A stretch of DNA of 64,000 nucleotides from Chamaelirium japonicum. Its lineage: Eukaryota; Streptophyta; Magnoliopsida; Liliales; Melanthiaceae. The stretch lies in NCBI GenBank assembly GCA_947650365.1, contig OX393557.1, positions 32,739,099 through 32,803,098 on the forward strand, read 5' to 3'. Shown in pieces: positions 13,116-26,514 of the stretch. Numbering within the stretch: position 1 is the first letter of the stretch; the number at the start of each line of letters is the position of its first letter. The notes below the pieces were generated by a model. That model saw nothing but the letters and a program-made list of their open reading frames with translations, had not been told where the DNA came from and did no database searches. A program made the translations under genes and the position numbers.

Positions 13116-13225
13116 AAAGAAATGAGGAGGTGAGAAACAAAGGTTTTTTCTTTGTGTCAGTACCTAAGGGGCCCACTGGATTGAGTGGATTGAGTTGAGT
13201 AGAGGATGTGATGGCTTTGTTTTTG
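12500..13225 (-). promoter_or_regulatory. Kinase upstream region with (GT)n(GA)n tract
   Basis: The 730 bp upstream of the kinase start contain no other gene. A compound microsatellite, (GT)n then (GA)n, lies at 13051-13115 about 550-620 bp from the start codon. GA tracts are known binding sites for plant BPC/GAGA-type proteins, but a promoter role here is inferred from position only. I could not place a TATA box with confidence. Confidence 0.45.
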
Positions 13226-13804
13226 GGTGTTGCTATTTGCACCCCTCATGCTACTACCACATCCAACTTAACAAATAAAAAATAATGGATGTGTCCCCGC
13301 AACATGTAAGGTATATTGATATGCACAATCGACATATTGTCGGTCGCTCCTAATTGTCATGTGGTCGATCGCTTGTGTCCAACATAGTGTGGTCCATGTC
13401 AGCCAGGATCGATTGACATCTGCCACACCATGCTTATTAGGAGCAACCAACAACCAAATCGGTCGGGAGTGACCGACACATCTATAGAAATGAAAAAAAA
13501 TTTTGGAGGGGGGAGGAGGTGATGACGGCGATAAGGTGTATGGGATCGGCAGCTTGTCCGGGGCAATCAAAATGAGAAGGATGAAGAAGAAGTAGCGGAC
13601 GAGATGGGAGCGGTGAGGTGCATGGACCAGCAGCTTCGGCGGCACAATTATAGTGAGGATTAGGAGGAAGAAGAAGAGGCGGAGCGAGGAGGAGGAGGGG
13701 GAGGCAGACCCACCTGTTGGTTGCTATATCAAAATAGGGGTAATAGTCAAAATTAAAAATGGAAAGGGGGTGTTACTAATTTTGTAGGCGCTAATTGTAA
13801 CACC
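13226..13804. mobile_element. MITE-like element, copy A, upstream of the kinase gene
   Basis: A 579-bp element has inverted ends GGTGTTGCTATTTGCACC and (right end, complement) GGTGTTACAATTAGCGCC. It matches the 576-bp element at 49737-50312 in order and content: CCAACTTAACAAATAAA near the left end, TCGATTGC/TCGATCGC, a ...GGAGCAACCAACAACC / GGAGCGACCAACAACC block, a purine-rich GA-GG centre, then AAAATTGGG/AAAATAGGGGTA and the right end. The core also folds (TGTCGGTCGCTCC pairs with GGGAGTGACCGACA). There is no transposase. Target duplication is unclear. Confidence 0.75.
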
Positions 13805-14024
13805 TTTCTTTTCTTTTTCTTTTTTTTTTTTCATTTTTTTGGTGCCTTTTTAAAAGGAAAAAACACACCCAACTTTTAAGTTGTCTCAAAAGTTGTGCTT
13901 TGCATTCGTTTCTTGTTTGAGGTTTGGCTCAATTGGGTTATCCAAGTTGGGCTAATTTTATACTTAAAATATCCAGGGTGCACATGTGATGCATGTCTAC
14001 AAAGAAACGACGGCCAAAAACTAT

Positions 14025-15784
<1,760 letters not shown>

Positions 15785-16070
15785 TATTTTAGATCATTGG
15801 TGAATCACACTCAGCCCTGACAAGCAAGCAATAAACAGTTGTGACAGAGTATGTAGCGTATGTAAACCATTTGTCTGGTTGAATAGCATTGCTCATTCAA
15901 AAAATTAAATGCTATTCAACTAGACAAAAAAACTTTACGGACCTAATCACAGTCGTTCATTGCACTCAAGCTTGACCGTTGAATCGCACTCAGCCCCGAC
16001 AGGCATGCAACGGACAGCTGTGACAGGGTATGTAAAGAGTTTGTAAACCTTTTGCCTGGTTGAATAGCAT
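15785..16070. repeat. MITE pair with ATGCTATTCA ends
   Basis: One complete 162-bp unit (15909-16070) has inverted ends starting ATGCTATTCAAC and ending GTTGAATAGCAT. A second, left-truncated copy (about 15805-15889) precedes it, so the block with CACTCAGCCC, GCAA, CAG-TGTGACAG and TGGTTGAATAGCATTGCTCA appears twice about 180 bp apart. The outer 10 bp match the ends of the element at 36086-36256. Confidence 0.7.
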
Positions 16071-17713
16071 TGCTCATTCAAAAATTTCCCAATCTTATTT
16101 TGAGTTAAAGGAAACCTTAAATAATTAATAAAGTCATAAACAAAAAAAATATATCAATTATTAGATTTTTTTTTTATTGTATTGCAATATTAATTTAACT
16201 AATTAACTCATATCTCAAAATTAAGATGTTGACACAATTAAGAAAATAGGAGCATTCCGCTATGGATGCAAGTTTATTCAGTAATTACGTATCTAAATGA
16301 TATTATGACCAAGGTATGAAATTTTAGTACGTGGATCCTAAACTTCTTATCAAAGCGGTAGTATCAAGTTTGAAGACATTTGAAACTCTACCTATTAAAT
16401 AACAAATTATGCCTACTTCAATTATATAGAAAACAATTTAATTAGTAAAATTCACTTTGTTGCCCTCATATCTTCTTGCGAAAAGGAGAATAAAATAAAG
16501 ACAAGATAAAAGAAAATGTAGAACACCACCATTTTGGATGAGAATTTAGGAAAACACAAAGTATATATTATAAGTGGAGATCCATATTGTTTAACGATAT
16601 TATTTAATAACTTACAGAACCATATTACAATTACCAAACATGATGGTTTTTTTTATAAGTTATATTACTTAGACCTTCTATATATCATAATCTTATGTTC
16701 GTCATTTTATATGTGTTTTTCAGATAATCGACTCAGTTCTCAACGTACTCAGGAATACATTGCAACTAAGGGATGAACATAATCAAACTGATCAATGAAG
16801 GACACATAGTGCATTAATGACAAGTGGATGAGCTAGCAAGGAAGGAGATGCATTTTTTCAAAACTCTCAAAGGATGATCCTGGCAAGACTGACGTGCACA
16901 CAACTCGGTAATGAACTCAAACACTAAAAGCAAAAGGCACACTCGAACTCACTCCCAACTTGTATCGCCTTAATCCATTTGAGTTTAAACTTCAAAATCT
17001 ATTAAACTTTAGCCTATAACCAAACAATACTCAAGAGTATTATACCAAATTATATTAGTGGGTTTTTTATTATTTTAGAGCATTTTTTAAATTTTGATTA
17101 GTAAAAAAAATTAATAACCAAAAATGAAAGAAAAAAACCATACTTATATACTAACACCTACCCACACCCACACACACATATGCAATGTGATATGTTTCAA
17201 AAAAACAAAAACAAAAAAAAGGGTGGGGGATTCAAGAAAGGGAAAAAAATACATAAAACATCTATAATTTTTTTGTAAAATAAAGATAGTGTCAAGCAGG
17301 TGGAATAGGAAACCCGATTGAACTGCAAGCTTTACAACCGGGGGATCCGGCCAACCTGAAAACATGCAAGGGTCACTAAGGCCCGATGTCAAACTGATCG
17401 AATAATGACGAAGGCAACCGACGGTAGTAGAAGTCAATGCAAAAGAGACCGAAATAAGATAGAAGAGAGTAAAGGTCACACACTCATGCAAGATGCAAGA
17501 AAATGCACAAGGGAGAGAGAGATATGGACATGTGAGATCCTGGATGCAAGTTGAATCCCATGGTGATTCTGCAAGATGAATCTCGTGCATGCTTCACCAT
17601 CTCCTTTTATTGAGCACATTGTCCAAATTCAATTCAGTTTCTCTTAGCATCCCCCATTTCTCTAGCACCGCAACTTTGCGTCTTGCATCAACCTACACAA
17701 GAGTGGGGACTTA
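16071..17713. other. Intergenic DNA, nothing recognised
   Basis: AT-rich sequence with short homopolymers. No coding domain, RNA gene or element boundary could be supported. Confidence 0.5.
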
Positions 17714-17920
17714 CCCATCAGGGGATAGGGGGAGTTGGTAAAGCAACCGAAGCTTGGGTGAGGAGGTTGTGGGTTCAACCCCTCCTCCCTCGAGTTATCT
17801 AGGAGTGCATAGAGAAACTTCAGAGTGGATCGGTGCGCATTTTTGGAGGGAGTAGTCTGAGCTCGAAGTGGATCCATCGCCTGAAAGGTTTTGGGACACC
17901 CATCGATCTAAAAAAATAAT
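17714..17920 (+). mobile_element. tRNA-derived SINE
   Basis: A 207-bp element has an A-box-like GGAGTTGGTAAAGCA, a B box GGGTTCAACCCC about 35 bp later, and an A-rich tail AAAAAATAAT. It is bounded by a perfect 10-bp direct repeat TGGGGACTTA (17704-17713 and 17921-17930). Internal Pol III promoter, A-rich tail and target duplication together define a SINE. Confidence 0.85.
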
Positions 17921-17944
17921 TGGGGACTTAATAAGCACAGTGGA

Positions 17945-18300
17945 ATTGCCAAATTAATCTGGGTAAGTGGTGATGAAAATTGGATGATGTCCTCCCATAG
18001 CTTCAAGGCATATCTCAAACAACCACATAAATGTGACATCTGTCTCATCATGCAACAACGCACATCCAAACTATGAACTGAAAGTGATGGTTTACTCCTG
18101 TAAATAGCACAAAATGGATATTATATTTGTTTGTCCAATATGCAGTGTCAAATGTGACTACATCCCTAAAATATTGATTATCAAAAGTGGCCGAGTATCC
18201 ATTGAAAAAAAAAATTATTGCCCTTCTATCTTCATCACATTGAATATATTGCATAGAAGATCGAATTGCGGATTCTCGACTTGCTTTTTTCTAAAATAAG
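17945..18300 (-). pseudogene. FAR1/MULE transposase-domain fragment, frameshifted
   Basis: Minus-strand translation from 18300 gives ENPQFD, then in a second frame CDEDRRAI and DVVTFDTAYWTNKYNIHFV followed by GVNHHFQFIV. After a one-base shift near 18070 it continues GCALLHDETDVTFMWLFEIC and LEAMGGHHPI. This order (DVVTFDTTY-TNKY, GVNHH, ALL-DET, TWLF, AMGG) is that of the MULE transposase domain of FHY3/FAR1-type proteins and MULE transposons. At least two frameshifts and adjacent stops show it is dead. Neither N-terminal zinc finger nor SWIM domain is present. Confidence 0.85.
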
Positions 18301-18394
18301 TAAGAACTGATTGTCTATCATCCCCACCCTCTAGCTCCATGTGTCTCACTTTCCTCAAATGATTATAAATAAAGTGGTGCACATTTGGTTAGAA

Positions 18395-18515
18395 ACAAGG
18401 CTAGGTCTTGAGCGAGGAAAAAATACTTTGCTCTAGCTCCTACAGTTGGCAGGTTTCAAACCGTGGTATCTCTTATGCATGGCACTTACAAGCATTGCTC
18501 CAACCAGACAAGTAT
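18395..18515 (-). mobile_element. tRNA-derived SINE-like element
   Basis: On the minus strand TCTGGTTGGAGCAATGC resembles a tRNA A box and CGGTTTGAAACC a B box, about 40 bp apart, the usual spacing. No clear tail or target duplication, so only the Pol III promoter-like arrangement supports it. Confidence 0.5.
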
Positions 18516-19186
18516 ATTAAAAAAAAATATAGTTTCTTTGCGACCAAATAAAACGAAGACTAGATAATGAAAAATTTTCTACACAAGGAAATGTAATATT
18601 TCAGCTTTGTTTACAAAACCTTATTAGTTCTTTCAACAATCAAACAAAGCCTTGGGGGGGGGGGGGGGGGGGGTTGTACCAAACCCTTTAGAATGTTAAA
18701 TTAACGAAGAATTTCTAGAGAGGGGCTTTTTTCGCACCAAACCCTTCGGACTTTTAAATTAACGAAGAATTTCTAGCATTCTAGAATGGAAATGATTCGT
18801 CTAGAGTGGAGAATTGATTTACATAAAAGTCCGACAACATATTAAGGTTAGAATTCTTAGTTAATTTTGTGCTCTAGTGATATCATAACTAACAATACTC
18901 CTATTATAGTCTTTATCCGCCTAGTATGATCCTAGCTATAGAGCCTATATGACATTCCCCCACTATCTTCATCATGGTTCTGAAACCTTTCTATGTACTA
19001 CTTTTAGATTATGATACACAAATTCACCTTTACCCCCTCCCTTTTTGTCGGCAATTATGGGTGATCAATGCAGAGTCTTATATATGTTTCCAGTTATAAA
19101 ACATATAGGCACTATTCTCGAATGATTACGATGCTGCTCGATCGAATCACACATCCGGCACCACATCTCCATTGTGTGTGTGTGTG

Positions 19187-19255
<69 letters not shown>

Positions 19256-19599
19256 ATATGTTTAATTATAAAAAATAAAAATAAAAGGGGAAGAAAGAGA
19301 GGAATATTTTTATATAGATAGATAACATGAGCATAAACAACAAGCCTTGTCACATAACGGCTCTAAAAAATAAGAAGAAAATAGTAGAATGTGATTTAGC
19401 CCTCTAAACATGCTCCTCATAATAGCGAATAAAGAAAAGAAAGCACTGTGCCAAGAAAAACAAAGTGTTGCTTATGGCATCACATGTCCTAGCTAGTGAC
19501 TCAAAAACCATTCCTCCAATCATAACAACTCCCAAGGCAACTGAAAGGCAGTGACCAATAGTATGGGAAATGGAAAGGCAAGAGATTCCCATCTCACAT
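18516..19599. other. Intergenic DNA with G20 run and (GA)n tract
   Basis: A G homopolymer lies at 18654-18673. TTAAATTAACGAAGAATTTC is repeated at about 18698 and 18757. A (GT)n(GA)n(G)n compound repeat occupies about 19175-19255. No gene recognised. Confidence 0.6.
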
Positions 19600-22366
19600 T
19601 GTGGACGCGGAAAAAAAGCGCGGGTCGTCTTTATTGCGAATCACACGAGATTACAATTGTGGCCGGGACCCGGGTTGCTCGGGTGTAGCGAGTCCGGGTT
19701 GCGGCGAGTTTTGATCAGGGGATTGTGGGAAAGATCTTCTGGGGGATCCCTTTGATCCGCGTCTCCACGTGGTATTCGTGCGAGAGCTCTGAAGGGGCTG
19801 CCCAGGATAGGGGTTTTACAGGGAGAGGGTTTTGGAGAGGCTAAGGAATGTCCACCGTTGCTTTGTCCCTTCCGTGCTTCGCGCTTTCTCGGCTAGGGGG
19901 TTTTCGGCTTCGTTCCTCGGTCTTCGCGTCTTCCTCGTTCCTTGCTTGACCTCGGTGTCCTTGATCGTCGGTTCGCGGCGTCGATCTAGCTTTTGGCGTT
20001 GGCTTTGGCTTTGGCTTTTTGGCTTTGGCTTTGCTCCGGCGTGGCTCTGGCTTTTGCTTTGCTTCGGCGCTTGCACTTGGACGTAGCTGGGAGAGACTTG
20101 CGATGCTTTCGTTCTTCCGGACTTCGCGTCGTATCGGCTAGAACGTGCGGTGCTTTTGCTTGTGGCCGGCGTAGTCGCTTGGCTTTGGCACTTGCGTTGC
20201 TTTGGCGCGGGCTTTACTGGGGCTTTGCTTTGGCCTCTTGCGTTGGCTTTAGCTTTGGCGTCAACTCGATCTTCTTCTTCGAACGACGTGGGCTACTTCT
20301 CCGGTGCTTCGACGGTTTACGTATCGACTGGACTTCTCTTCTTCTCCGGGCTTCTTTGGCGTGATCGGAGTCGAAGAATGCTTTCGAAGATGGTGGGGGT
20401 AGCACCGATCTCCGTGCGACGGTTGTGGCGTCGGCTTTTGTTGATGAAGACGACGAGGGTAGCGACGGTCTCCGTGCGACGGTTGTAGCGTCGGCTTTTG
20501 TTGATGAAGACGACGGGGTAGCGACGCTTCAGACGATCTGCTCCAGGCTTTCTTCTTCGTGGATGGGGCAGGCGTTAGTCGAAGACGACGGGGTGATGAC
20601 GCTTCGCTTCTCTCCTCCGGGCTTTGGGGCTTGATCGGGATCGAGGATTTGTTGGAGCCGACGGGGTAGTGCCGCTCCTCTTCTTCTCCGGGCTTTTGAG
20701 CTTGATCGGAGTCGAAGCTTGTTGGAGACGACGGGGTAGTGCCGCTCCTCTTCTTCTCCGGGCTTTTGGGCTTGATCGGAGTCGAAGCTTGTTAGAGACG
20801 ACGGGGTAGTGCCGCTCCTCTTCTTCTCCGGGCTTTTGGGCTTGATCGGAGTCGAAGCTCGTTGGAGACGACGGGGTAGTGCCGCTCCTCTTCTTCTCCG
20901 GGCTTTTGGGCTTGATCGGAGTCGAAGCTCGTTGGAGACGACGGGGTAGTGCCGCTCCTCTTCTTCTCCGGGCTTTTGGGCTTGATCGGAGTCGAAGCTT
21001 GTTGGAGACGACGGGGTAGTGCCGCTCCTCTTCTTCTCCGGGCTTTTGGGCTTGATCGGAGTCGAAGCTTGTTGGAGACGACGGGGTAGTGCCGCTCCTC
21101 TTCTTCTCCGGGCTTTTGGGCTTGATCGGAGTCGAAGCTTGTTGGAGACGACGGGGTAGTGCCGCTCCTCTTCTTCTCCGGGCTTTTGGGCTTGATCGGA
21201 GTCGAAGCTTGTTGGAGACGACGGGGTAGTGCCGCTCCTCTTCTTCTCCGGGCTTTTGGGCTTGATCGGAGTCGAAGCTTGTTGGAGACGACGGGGTAGT
21301 GCCGCTCCTCTTCTTCTCCGGGCTTTTGGGCTTGATCGGAGTCGAAGCTTGTTGGAGACGACGGGGTAGTGCCGCTCCTCTTCTTCTCCGGCCTTTGCTT
21401 CTGGCGTCTTCGGAGTCGAAGGGTTCTTCTTCTCCGAGCTTTCTTCTTCGTGCACGGAGTCGAAGGGATGATCTTCGTGTGCAAGGGTCTTCACATTGTT
21501 GAGGACTTTCAGTAAGCCGATCCCTCGGGACAGGCTTGACTGTGCCTCGTGAAGCCTTGGGTCGATGAAGAAGCGTCTCCTCTTCTGCAGAGCTCTGGCG
21601 TTTCGTCTTCAATTTCCCCACCATTTTTTCCTTCCCCCGCCCCCTCTATTTATAGGCAAAGAGGTGGGGAGAGAGATATGGGAACTTTTTAATTTTAAAT
21701 CCCTTTTGTATCTCTCTCATAATTACCCGGATTTTATTCATCCATTGATGAAGGGAATAACATTTAGTTGTTTTCCTTTTCTGGCGGGTGCAATTATGGC
21801 TGGATTTTGCGCACGAAATCGATGGCGATCGGGCGCTTCGTCTTGTGCGTCGGATCGAGGGATCGGCGCAGATCCGCGTGTGTGCAGACGTCATACGCTA
21901 CCTCCCCCCGCGCATGGCGGTATTTTTTCCTTTTCTTTCTTTTCTTTCCTTTTCTTTTCTTTCCTTTTTTCTTTTCTTTCCTTTCTTTCCTTTCCTTTTT
22001 CTTTTCTTTCTTTTTCTTTCCTTTCCTTTTTCTTTTCTTTCTTTTTTCTTTTCTTTCTTTTTTCTTCCCTTTCCTTGCAGGGCCGGCCGGCCTCTCCATG
22101 GGGTTCGGTCCCCACTAGGGCCGGCCCTATGGGGTTCGGACCCTAGTAGGGACCGTCCCCTCTTGAGGCGGGGTCCGGGTCCGTGTCGGCGCGCGCGAGT
22201 TGGGTCCGCGTGTCGGGTTTGCATCCACGTCTGTGCGAGCGAGTTGGGTTCGCGTGTCGGGTTTGCATCCGCGTCGGCGCGAGCGAGTTGAGTCCGCGTG
22301 TCGGGTTTGCATCCGCGTCGGCACAGTTAAGTCGGGTTCGGGTCCGACGAAATTCGTGTGTCTACA
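19600..22366 (-). repeat. 3' LTR of the 15.6-kb element (2,767 bp)
   Basis: Aligns end to end with the 5' LTR. The 70-bp length difference is exactly one extra tandem unit: eleven copies here against ten. Several of the point differences are C/T or G/A changes, for example GCGGCGAG against GCGGTAAG near 19660 and 32575. Confidence 0.95.
20650..21400 (-). repeat. 70-bp tandem array inside the 3' LTR
   Basis: GCCGCTCCTC recurs at 70-bp steps from 20671 to 21371 (eleven occurrences). It carries its own point variants, for example a TTAGAGACG unit near 20791, showing units have mutated separately since insertion. Confidence 0.93.
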
Positions 22367-22380
22367 AATGCCCCCTCAAG
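22367..22380 (-). promoter_or_regulatory. Polypurine tract of the 15.6-kb element
   Basis: Immediately upstream of the 3' LTR in element sense the minus strand reads CTTGAGGGGGCATT. The G-rich stretch is short but correctly placed for plus-strand priming. Confidence 0.6.
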
Positions 22381-23929
22381 GACGAGTGCGTCGGTGAGAG
22401 CGTGTCGGGTTTGGACACGTAGGAATCGTAGAGCGCTTGTCCTTGATTCCTTTTGTGGGCGGGGTTGGAGGTCTATTTAAGGACCCCTACCCCCCTTCAT
22501 TCGCCGTTGTGCTTCTTTGCGAAGGTTCTGCCGGCTTCTGGAGACCGTTGTCGGAAGAGAGCTGCCTGGGGTTGCACGAGACTTGCTCCGTCTTTCCGGT
22601 GTCGCCTCTTTCGTCGGCGGCGGCGGCTCCTGCTTGCGGAGAAGACCCTCGCTAGGGTTTTGATCATCTTCCTCGTTGCGGACTTCTTTTGCTCCGAAGT
22701 TTGCACGGACGTCGAAGGTGGCCGTTGCACGGAGTTCGAGACTTGCGCGAGGGCGACTGGAGTGCGATGACGGCGACGGTGCATCTCGGCGGAGGACTGT
22801 CGCCCCTCCCTCGGTGTGGGAGCGCAATGACGAGGCCGATTGTCGACGGCGACCGTTGCACAATGTCCGAAGGCGACTTAGGAGAGACGGGAGCGTGAAG
22901 ACGAAGGCAACATGTCTCGACGTAGTCCCATGGCGGCGCGCGGGTGACGAAGGCGCGAAGATGAAGGCGATGCACCCGGGCGGAGTGTTGGCGATGGTGA
23001 CGCACCTCGGCGCGATGAGGAGGAGGTGGAGCCATTGCAAGCGAGGCGAAGCTCCCCTTTCCTTTCTTTTTTTTTTTTTTTTTTTTTGTGTGCGCGGAGT
23101 ACAGCAGTAGCGACGGTGGCTAGCTACGGTGCGCGCGAAGGCCGGGGTGCCGCGGCGGTGGTGGCTCGCGGAGGCAGCAGCAGCAGCAGCGGCAGGCAAT
23201 GGCCGAGCGGCGCGCGGGCTGCGGTGCGGGTGCCAGTGGCTCGCGGGCCCTTCTTTTTCTTTCCTTCCTTTTCCTTCTTTTTCTTTCTTTTTTCTTTCCT
23301 TTTCTTTTCTTTTCTTTTCTTTTCTTCTTTTTTTTTTCTTTCCTTTTTCTTTTTCTTTTCCCGCTTGCTCTTTCTTTTTTTTTTTGTTCGCTCAGCACAG
23401 CGGCAGCAGCAACGGTGGCTCGTGAAGGCGGCGGGGCGAGCACGCGCGTCGCGCTGGGCGAGGCGGCGCGCTGGGTCCACGAAGGAGGCGGCGCGCGGGG
23501 TCGAGACGGGGGCGGAGCGCGGGTGCAACGCGGGGCGCGGGGCCGGACGCTGGCGGCGCAGGGTGCAGGGCCGGAGGCCGGCCGGCGTGCGGGCGCGCGG
23601 CGTGCGGGTGGTCGGGCGCGGGCGGCGCTGGGTGCAGGGCCGGAGGCCGGGCGGTGGCTGCGGCACGCGCGGAGGGGCCCTGGCGCGGGGCGGCTGGGGC
23701 CTCGCGGTAGCGGGCCCGGGCGTGGGTGGTGCGAGGCCAGAGGCTGGGGCATCGCGGTGGCGGCTTGGTCGGGCGCGGCGGCCAGCGGAGGTGGCGAGCG
23801 GGCGGAGTCGGGCCGGCGAAGGAGGGGGGCTGCAGGCCCTACCTTTTTCTTTCTCTCTTTTCTCCTTTTTTTTTTTCTTTTGTGTCGGGTGTTGATTGGG
23901 GAGGGGGGCGCGGTGCAGGCTGCTGCTGC

Positions 23930-23965
<36 letters not shown>

Positions 23966-26458
23966 GTCCGCGAAGGCGGCAGGCGGCGCGCTGTCGGAGC
24001 AGGCAGCGGCGGCGATGGCCCACAGCGCGGGCTGCAGTACGCGCGACGCGGGGTCCGGGAGCGAGTGGCCCGGAGGCCCGGCGCGGTCGCAAACGCAACG
24101 ATGGCGGCCGCCGGTGCGACTCTGAGTCGGGCGGGCCCCGATCGGGTCGGAGGTGGAACGCAGTGGCAGCTCGGTGCGCGGGGTTGAGTGCAGGTGGCGT
24201 GGGTACGTGGCGCAGACGACGGGTGTGTGGAGTGGCGCTGGCGCGGCATAGGCGGGCGGTGGCCAGGCTTCAAGCTGCGCGAGTGGTGTGCGGCGCTTGA
24301 AGACGAAGGCTTCCGTCGGCTTGGAGACGAAGGCTTCTTCGATGCTTGGCGACCGTCGACGGAAGAGTGCTGCCTGGGGTTGCACGAGACTTGCTCCGTC
24401 TTCCTGGTGTCGCCTCTTTCGTCGACGGCGGCGACGATGGTGCGCGTCGCTTGAAGACGAAGGCTTCCGTTGGCTTTTGGAGACCGCCGTCGGAAGAGGG
24501 CTGCCTGGGGTTGCACGCGACTTGCTCCGTCTTCCCGGTGTCGCCTCTTTCGTCGGTGGCGGCGGCGATGGTGCGCGGCGCTTGAAGACGAAGGCTTCCG
24601 TCGGCTTGGAGACGAAGGCTTCTTCGATGCTTGGAGACCGTCAGCGGAAGAGTGCTGCCTGGGGTTGCACGAGACTTGCTCCGTCTTCCCGGTGTCGCCT
24701 CTTTCATCGACGGCGGCGGCGGCGGCAATGGTGCGCATCGCTTGAAGACGAAGGCTTCCGTCGGCTTGGAGACGAAGGCTTCTTCGATGCTTGGAGATCG
24801 TCAGCGGAAGAGTGCTGCCTGGGGTTGCACGAGACTTGCTCCGTCTCCCCGGTGTCGCCTCTTTCGTCGATGGCGGCGGCGATGGTGCGCATTGCTTGAA
24901 GACGAAGGCTTCCGTCGGCTTGGAGACGAAGGCTTCTTCGATGCTTGGAGACCGTCAGCGGAAGAGTGCTGCCTGGGGTTGCACGAGACTTGCTCCGTCT
25001 CCCCGGTGTCGCCTCTTTCGTCGACGGCGGCGGCGATGGTGCGCGGCGCTTGATGACGAAGGCTTCAGTCTTGGCAGCGAAGCATTCTTCGGCGGCTTGG
25101 AGCCGAAAGATTCTTCAGCGGAGTGTTATCGTCTTCTTGGTGCGGGAGCATAATGACAACGGCACGGCGAAAAGACGAAGCCGAGTGTGGTGGCGATCGC
25201 CTGGTGCGAGGATGAGTCGGGGGCGTTGAAGGCCAGGGAAGGTGGCTCCTTTTTTTTTTCTTTTTTTCTTTTTTTTTTTTTTTTTTTTGAATTGAATTGA
25301 CTTTACCTCTCGATCGGTCTTGCACTTTTCATATCCTTACAAGATTCGTCCCCCTGAGTACCTTCCGAAGGTTGGCTAGATTATTGATGAGGTCAACCGC
25401 GGGTTTAGAGTTACTAGCGAGGTTGCACCTTTCTGGTAGCAATGTCAGCTTGAAGGACACCGAGATGGGCATTCTGAAGAGGATGACAAGGCCACGAGCA
25501 TCAACAAGGAGTAGACTGCTTTGGTTGTCTTTTGCTTGTCGATCTTGACCTTGATGACAGCTCTAGTGGTTCTTTTGGCTTCGTGGAGGTCACGAAGGCT
25601 GCGGTTGTTGTTTATGCGTCCGCCATTCTTCGGGTTGCTGCTTTTGACTTCAGTGGCAGTTTCCATCATTCAGGTGGGCCTGAGCTTTTGCATGAGCCCG
25701 GTGGATTTCAAGGCAACGACTCTTTTTCTGCGGAGCAGATGCGCTCCTTCTTTGGAGGGTGGCGAGCTTCATTGCTTACAACGGTCTTCGCTGGAGGACG
25801 CTTCCTTGGGCTTAGCTGCGACTGAGGGGGAGAGACGTCAAGCATCGCTTCAGAAGCTGGAGAACACCCGAGCGACCAAGAAGACTTCTGGAGCAGAGTT
25901 TGTGAAGCAGCGGAAAGCTGGCGACGCGTCGAGAGTTGACTGCTTCCCTACCCCTAGAATTGCAGCGCGTGTAAGCTGTTGGGAGCGAGCCACTTTGGTG
26001 CCTTAGGAACTTCGACTTGCCATACTCGTGCATCGCTTTAGAAGCTGGAGTTCCATTTGGGAAAAGCTCAAGCGATCAGGAGGACGTCTGGAGCAGAGCT
26101 TGCGAAGCAGTGAAGAGCTGACGAAGTGTCGGGAGCTGGTGCATTGATCGAGAAGGCTTCCGGAGCGACCCTTGTGACGCAGCGCACAGCTGGCGACGCG
26201 TCGGAAGTTAACGGCTTCTCTACCCCGGGAGTTGTAGCGCGTGTAGGCCGCAGGGGGCGAGCTGCTCCAGCGCCTCAAGGACTGACTTTCTTGTCATCTT
26301 TCGGTTTGCTAACTAGACTTGTGGATCTGCACTCATTCTCTTCTGGACTGGCCTTCCTGGACGACGTTGGGATGTTTCTTTTTTTGTCTGGACTGAACCT
26401 TTGTAGGTTGCCTACGTACCCTACTGAGAGGGATCAAGTCGCACGTAGTTCGGTTATT

Positions 26459-26490
<32 letters not shown>

Positions 26491-26514
26491 TTGGGCAAGG
26501 GGGGTAACCTTGCG
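22381..26514 (-). other. Non-coding 3' internal region of the 15.6-kb element
   Basis: This 4.1 kb sits where pol would be expected. It holds GC-rich sequence, a tandem array (24290-25065), a duplicated block (about 25854-26020 and 26040-26281, both with AGAAGCTGGAG and CTGGCGACGCGTCG), and four minus-strand A-runs: 26492-26466, 25288-25250, 23964-23933 and 23087-23067. Just before the first A-run the minus strand has CGAACTACGTGCGACTTGAT followed by GGGTACGTAGGC, which resembles a segment I associate with plant gypsy 3' regions. Long frames here (Arg/Ser-rich or Lys/Arg-rich) follow base composition and show no domains. Confidence 0.7.
24290..25065. repeat. About 155-bp tandem array
   Basis: TTGCACG(A/C)GACTTGCTCC recurs at 24380, 24511, 24665, 24825 and 24979, with spacings of 131, 154, 160 and 154 bp. 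A lone copy occurs at 22572, about 1.8 kb away. Units also share GAAGACGAAGGCTTCCGT and GTCGCCTCTTTC segments. Confidence 0.88.

Noticed and set aside
17714-17790. tRNA gene candidates at the SINE A and B boxes (also 18395-18515 and 45868-45987)
   Set aside because: Only the Pol III promoter boxes are conserved; no cloverleaf with anticodon and acceptor stem can be drawn, and two of the three have SINE tails and target duplications.
20529-21624. Several 230-387-codon basic, repetitive proteins on the minus strand of both LTRs
   Set aside because: They arise because a 70-bp unit without stops is read in three frames; the same sequence gives equally long frames in every register. No domain is present.
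23026-24738. Long Arg/Ala- or Lys/Glu-rich frames on both strands
   Set aside because: High GC content and CTTTT tracts suppress stops in many frames at once; overlapping frames on both strands are equally open and none has a recognisable domain.
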